A DNA stretch of 9,415 nucleotides from Hyphomicrobiaceae bacterium (GTDB lineage Bacteria; Pseudomonadota; Alphaproteobacteria; Rhizobiales; Hyphomicrobiaceae): the NCBI GenBank assembly GCA_020442225.1, contig JAGRKR010000528.1:1-9415 (forward strand), given 5' to 3'. Under the pieces are notes generated by a model. The model saw only the letters and a list, made by a program, of their open reading frames with translations, ran no database searches and had not been told where the DNA came from. Both the position numbers and the translations under genes were made by a program. Positions 6,332 through 9,415 of this stretch are shown piece after piece; positions within the stretch are counted from its first letter, which is position 1, and each line of letters starts with the position of its first letter.

Positions 6332-6348
6332 CGGCGCCGCCAGCGCCG
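6332..6348. terminator. Possible bidirectional hairpin at the convergent junction
   Basis: CGGCGC (6332-6337), a 5-nt loop and GCGCCG (6343-6348) form a perfect 6-bp G/C stem that fills nearly the whole 18-bp gap between two converging genes. The position suits a shared terminator. No T run follows on either strand, so a canonical intrinsic terminator is not supported. Confidence 0.3.
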
Positions 6349-6349
6349 C

Positions 6350-7156
6350 TCAGCTCCCCGAGAAGTTCGGCTCGCGACGCTCCGACATGGCGCGCACGCC
6401 TTCCTTGAAGTCCTCGGTCTTGCGCAGCCAGGTCTGCTCGACCAGCTCATGGTCGGTCGCCGCCTTCACGGCCTCGGCGAGCCCCTGGCGCATGGTCGCG
6501 CGCGTCGACTGGACGGCGAGCGGAGCGGAGATGGCCAGGTCGCGGGCGAAGTCGAACGCCGCGGCGCGCAGCTTCTCGAGCGGCACGAGCATGTCGGCGA
6601 GGCCCATCCGGTAAGCCTCCTCCCCCTTGATGCGCTCGCCCGTGTAGAACATCCTGGCCGCCGCCTGCTGGCCGACGATGCGCGGCAGGGTCGTGGTCAA
6701 TCCGAAGCCCGGATGGAAGCCGAGGCGGGTGAAGTTCGCCGAGAAGCGCGCTTCGGGCGCCGCTACGCGGAAGTCGGGCATGAGCGCCAGACCGAGACCG
6801 CCGCCGATGGCCGGCCCCTGGATGGCGGCGACGATGGGCTTCCTGGTGCGGAAGAGACGGATCGCCTCGACGTAGAGATGCTGCGAGTCGACACGGTTGC
6901 GCTGCCCTTCGACGCTGCCGTCGGATTGAATGCGGCTGCCGTCTCCGAAGTTGGCGCCGGCGCAGAACGACTTACCTTCCGCCACCAGCAGCACGGAGCG
7001 GCACTCAGACATCTCGTCGAGCGTCTCCAGGGTGTCGGCGAGCTGCTGCACGAGCGCGTAATCGAAGAAGTTGTGCGGCGGCCGCCGGATCTCGATGGTC
7101 GCGACGTACTTGTCGAGCGAGACGCCCATATCCTTGTATTGCTTGAGGGTCGTCAT
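6350..7156 (-). CDS. Crotonase (enoyl-CoA hydratase/isomerase) family protein
   Basis: This 268-residue crotonase-fold protein acts on acyl-CoA thioesters. The two oxyanion-hole segments are visible: SFCAGANF (63-70) and IQGPAIGGGLGLAL (112-125). The conserved LGFHPGFG..LPRIVG (145-162) lines the active site. By eye, the two glutamates of classical enoyl-CoA hydratase (rat Glu144 and Glu164) align with Gly122 and Phe142, so simple hydration is doubtful; isomerase, hydrolase or another crotonase reaction is possible. The ATG at 7156-7154 is preceded by AAAGGA with 10 nt spacing. It lies 48 bp downstream of the NDP-forming synthetase gene on the same strand, so the two are probably co-transcribed; that gap holds only a weak 5-bp-stem hairpin (7178-7191). 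It most likely processes the thioester made by the synthetase. Confidence 0.92.
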   Translation of the reverse strand: MTTLKQYKDMGVSLDKYVATIEIRRPPHNFFDYALVQQLADTLETLDEMSECRSVLLVAEGKSFCAGANFGDGSRIQSDGSVEGQRNRVDSQHLYVEAIRLFRTRKPIVAAIQGPAIGGGLGLALMPDFRVAAPEARFSANFTRLGFHPGFGLTTTLPRIVGQQAAARMFYTGERIKGEEAYRMGLADMLVPLEKLRAAAFDFARDLAISAPLAVQSTRATMRQGLAEAVKAATDHELVEQTWLRKTEDFKEGVRAMSERREPNFSGS

Positions 7157-7204
7157 GGTCGTCGGGTCCTTTCTGCGGTCGGTGTGCCGACAGGCGCGCG
7201 CCGG

Positions 7205-9349
7205 TCAGCGTTTGGCGATGAGCGCATCCAGCACGGTCGCGCCCTGGCCGGAAGCGTGGACGCGCACGGGATTGAGGTCGATCTCCGACACGAGGTCGGC
7301 GTTGTCAGCGGCAAAGTGCGACAAGCGCACCAGGATGTCCACGACTGCCGGCACGTCCGCGGCCGGCGCGCCGCGCACACCGTCGAGCAGCGGCGCCGCG
7401 CGCAAGACCCGCACGAGACGCTCGGCGGCGGCCGGCGTCAGAGGCACCGGCGCGAAGGCGACGTCCTTGAGCACCTCGACATGAATGCCGCCGAGACCGA
7501 CCATGAGCAACGGCCCGAACAGCTCGTCGCGGCTGACGCCAACGATCATCTCGAGGCCGGCCGCGGCCATGGGTTGCACGAGCACGCCCTCGATGCGGGC
7601 GGCGGGGGCATGGCGCTGGGCGCTCGCCAGGATGCGCGCATAGGCGGCCGCGACCGCGTCGTCGCCCTCGAGCCCGACGGCCACGCCGCCCGCCTCGGTC
7701 TTGTGCAGGATGTCGGGCGACTGCACCTTGAGCACCACCGGCCCGCCAAGGCCCCTCGCCTCGGCGACGGCCGCCTCGGGCGTCGTCACGAGCACACCGC
7801 CCTCCCGACCGCCGATGCCGTAGTGCGTCAGCACGCGGCGCGCCGTCACTTCGCTGAGAAGCGGGCCGGCAGCGCTGAGCTCGGCCCTGGCCGCGGCCCT
7901 GGCCGCCTCGGCGACCGGGGATGGACCGTCGCCCGAGCGATAGCGCTCCAGGAAGGCGCCGTAGTCGGCCATCGCGGCCATGGCGCGGGCGCAATTCTGC
8001 AGGTCGGTGTAGAGGGGGTAGCCCGCATCGGAGAGCAGCGCGATGGAGCTGGCGACGGGCAGTGTATAGGTCCACATGACCAGCGGCTTCGGACACTCAC
8101 GCGCCACCTCGAACAGCAGCTCCTTCTCCGGCTCGTAGGAGTGCGCGCTGCGCGCCGTCGTGACCACCACCACCCCGTCGATGATGGGCGAGCGGGAGGC
8201 CAGCTCCGCCAGCCGCGCGTAGCCGAGCGTGCGGATGGCCTGGGCCGTACCGTCCACCGGGTTCTGCGAGGTGCCGTAGGCCGGCAGGTAGGCATCGATG
8301 ACGTCGCGCGTCGGCCGGTCGAGCTCCGGCACCTCCAGCCCCGCACCGGCGCATGCATCCGCAATCCAGCCGGCGCCGCCGCCCGAACCCGAGACGATGC
8401 ACACCCGGCGCCCTTTCGGCAGCCGCCGCATGTTGCACGAGAAGGCCGCGGCGATGTCGATCATCTCGTCCATGTCGCGGCCCTCGATCAGGCCGTAGTG
8501 GTCGAACATGGCGCGATAGGCGCTGTAGGAGCCGGCGAGCGAACCGGTATGGGACGCCGCCGAGCGGCGCCCGGCGTCCGATTGCCCGATCTTGGTGAAA
8601 ATGATGGGCTTGCCCGCGCGCGCCGCCTTGTCGGCCACGCGACGGAAGGTTTCCGGGTTCTTGATCGACTCGACGAAGAGGATGAAGACGTCCGTCTCGC
8701 CCTCGTCGAGCATGAAGTCGACGATGTCGAAGCTCTCGAGACAGGCTTCGTTGCCGGTCGTGACGACGTAGCTGAAGGGCAGTCCCTTGGCGTCCCCGCG
8801 ATCGAAAAAGGCGAACCCGACGCCGCCGCTCTGCGCCAGCACCGCGATGCGGCCGCCCTCGCGCGTCGTCGAGATCAAGGGACGCTCGCGCAAGGCCATC
8901 GACGGGCTGAAGGTCGGACAGAGCGCGGTGCGAGTGTTGACGAAGCCCTGCGAGTTGGGGCCGCAGACCGCCATGTCGTAGCGTTCCTGCACGCGGCGGA
9001 GCTCGGCCTGCAACTCACGTCCCCGCTCGCCCGTCTCCTCGGCGAACCCGGACGTGATGATGTGCGCCGCCTTGACGCCCGCCTTACCGCAGCGCTCGAG
9101 CTCGGCCGGCACGTGCTCGGCCGGGATGATGAGCACGGCGAGATCGACCTGCTGGGGCACGTCGGCGATCGCCGGATAGGCCTTGAGCCCGGCGACCTCC
9201 GCCTCACGGCGCGCTATGGGATAGACGGGCCCGGCGAAGGGGTGGCCGCGCATGACCGAGAACGTCCGCCCGCGCAGTTTCGACTGGTCGTTCGTCGCCC
9301 CGACGACGGCGACGGCATTCGGCCACAGCAACGCCCGGATATCCGGCAT
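7205..9349 (-). CDS. NDP-forming acyl-CoA synthetase (acetate-CoA ligase family)
   Basis: This 714-residue alpha-beta fusion of the ADP-forming acyl-CoA synthetase family would make an acyl-CoA from a carboxylate, CoA and ATP through acyl-phosphate and phospho-His steps. The CoA-binding Rossmann domain covers about 1-135 (VVGATN at 15-20, CGPNSQGF at 129-136). Two succinyl-CoA-ligase-like flavodoxin domains follow, with the phosphorylated His267 in SHTGSLAG (266-273). The ATP-grasp domain covers about 490-714 (VVLKVQSPDILHKTEAGGV at 538-556, EIDLNPV at 689-695 with the Mg2+-binding acid). No C-terminal acetyltransferase domain is present, so it is not a Pat-type protein acetyltransferase. The ATG at 9349-9347 follows GAGGGG by 6 nt. 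The crotonase gene lies downstream on the same strand, suggesting activation of a pathway acid for CoA-dependent breakdown. The acyl substrate is not predictable. Confidence 0.93.
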   Translation of the reverse strand: MPDIRALLWPNAVAVVGATNDQSKLRGRTFSVMRGHPFAGPVYPIARREAEVAGLKAYPAIADVPQQVDLAVLIIPAEHVPAELERCGKAGVKAAHIITSGFAEETGERGRELQAELRRVQERYDMAVCGPNSQGFVNTRTALCPTFSPSMALRERPLISTTREGGRIAVLAQSGGVGFAFFDRGDAKGLPFSYVVTTGNEACLESFDIVDFMLDEGETDVFILFVESIKNPETFRRVADKAARAGKPIIFTKIGQSDAGRRSAASHTGSLAGSYSAYRAMFDHYGLIEGRDMDEMIDIAAAFSCNMRRLPKGRRVCIVSGSGGGAGWIADACAGAGLEVPELDRPTRDVIDAYLPAYGTSQNPVDGTAQAIRTLGYARLAELASRSPIIDGVVVVTTARSAHSYEPEKELLFEVARECPKPLVMWTYTLPVASSIALLSDAGYPLYTDLQNCARAMAAMADYGAFLERYRSGDGPSPVAEAARAAARAELSAAGPLLSEVTARRVLTHYGIGGREGGVLVTTPEAAVAEARGLGGPVVLKVQSPDILHKTEAGGVAVGLEGDDAVAAAYARILASAQRHAPAARIEGVLVQPMAAAGLEMIVGVSRDELFGPLLMVGLGGIHVEVLKDVAFAPVPLTPAAAERLVRVLRAAPLLDGVRGAPAADVPAVVDILVRLSHFAADNADLVSEIDLNPVRVHASGQGATVLDALIAKR

Positions 9350-9381
9350 TTCACGCCCCTCGCCTGACGCCAGCGACTCGA

Positions 9382-9415
9382 CTAGCGCAACCCGAGGCCG
9401 CGGGCGATGATGCCG
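9382..9415 (-). CDS. Possible 3' end of an upstream minus-strand gene
   Basis: On the minus strand the window opens with codons reading GIIARGLGLR and then TAG (9384-9382), 32 bp before the synthetase start. That spacing would suit a preceding gene of the same operon. Ten codons are too few to assign a family or to exclude chance. Confidence 0.3.
   Translation of the reverse strand, partial: GIIARGLGLR

Noticed and set aside
6449..9367. A 972-codon open frame on the plus strand
   Set aside because: It is antisense to the crotonase and acyl-CoA synthetase genes, both of which show catalytic motifs. The plus-strand product has low-complexity His/Arg/Gly/Ala composition and no ribosome site.
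1..9415. Mobile elements, CRISPR arrays, tRNA genes, toxin-antitoxin or phage genes
   Set aside because: I looked for transposase-like frames, terminal inverted repeats, regularly spaced repeats and tRNA-like cloverleaf segments and saw none; almost all of the window is accounted for by metabolic genes.

Overview
The window looks like accessory catabolic DNA from a high-GC Gram-negative bacterium, most likely an alphaproteobacterium of the Rhizobiales type. That guess rests on the G/C-rich third codon positions, the Shine-Dalgarno-led, tightly packed genes and the mix of gene families. Nothing in the sequence fixes the species. I see no rRNA, tRNA, CRISPR array, insertion sequence or phage gene.

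Layout. At the left edge, on the minus strand, is the first 174 codons of a DppD/OppD-type ABC transporter ATPase. A 323-bp divergent control region (525-847) follows; it carries candidate promoters in both directions and a perfect 18-bp dyad between them. Six plus-strand genes then run as one probable operon: an alpha/beta hydrolase, a phytanoyl-CoA dioxygenase-like Fe(II)/2-oxoglutarate oxygenase, a PcaB/PurB-type lyase, a PcaC-like carboxymuconolactone decarboxylase, a mandelate-racemase-type enolase superfamily enzyme, and a short-chain dehydrogenase. Gaps between them are 73, 46, 45, 27 and 10 bp. An 18-bp convergent junction containing a small GC hairpin separates this operon from two minus-strand genes: an NDP-forming acyl-CoA synthetase (714 aa, upstream) and a crotonase-family protein (268 aa, downstream). 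A few codons of a further minus-strand gene may enter at the right edge.

How the genes may work together (inference). Uptake by the ABC system, hydroxylation by the PhyH-like oxygenase, redox by the SDR, proton abstraction by the enolase-family enzyme, elimination or cycloisomerisation by the PcaB/PurB-like lyase, decarboxylation by the PcaC-like protein and hydrolysis by the alpha/beta hydrolase would form a route for a small (hydroxy)carboxylic acid or lactone. The synthetase and crotonase would feed the product into CoA metabolism. The set resembles the lower beta-ketoadipate pathway (pcaB, pcaC, pcaD analogues) without a ring-cleaving dioxygenase. Several members carry non-canonical active-site residues, so the substrate is probably not protocatechuate. 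The substrate cannot be named from sequence alone.
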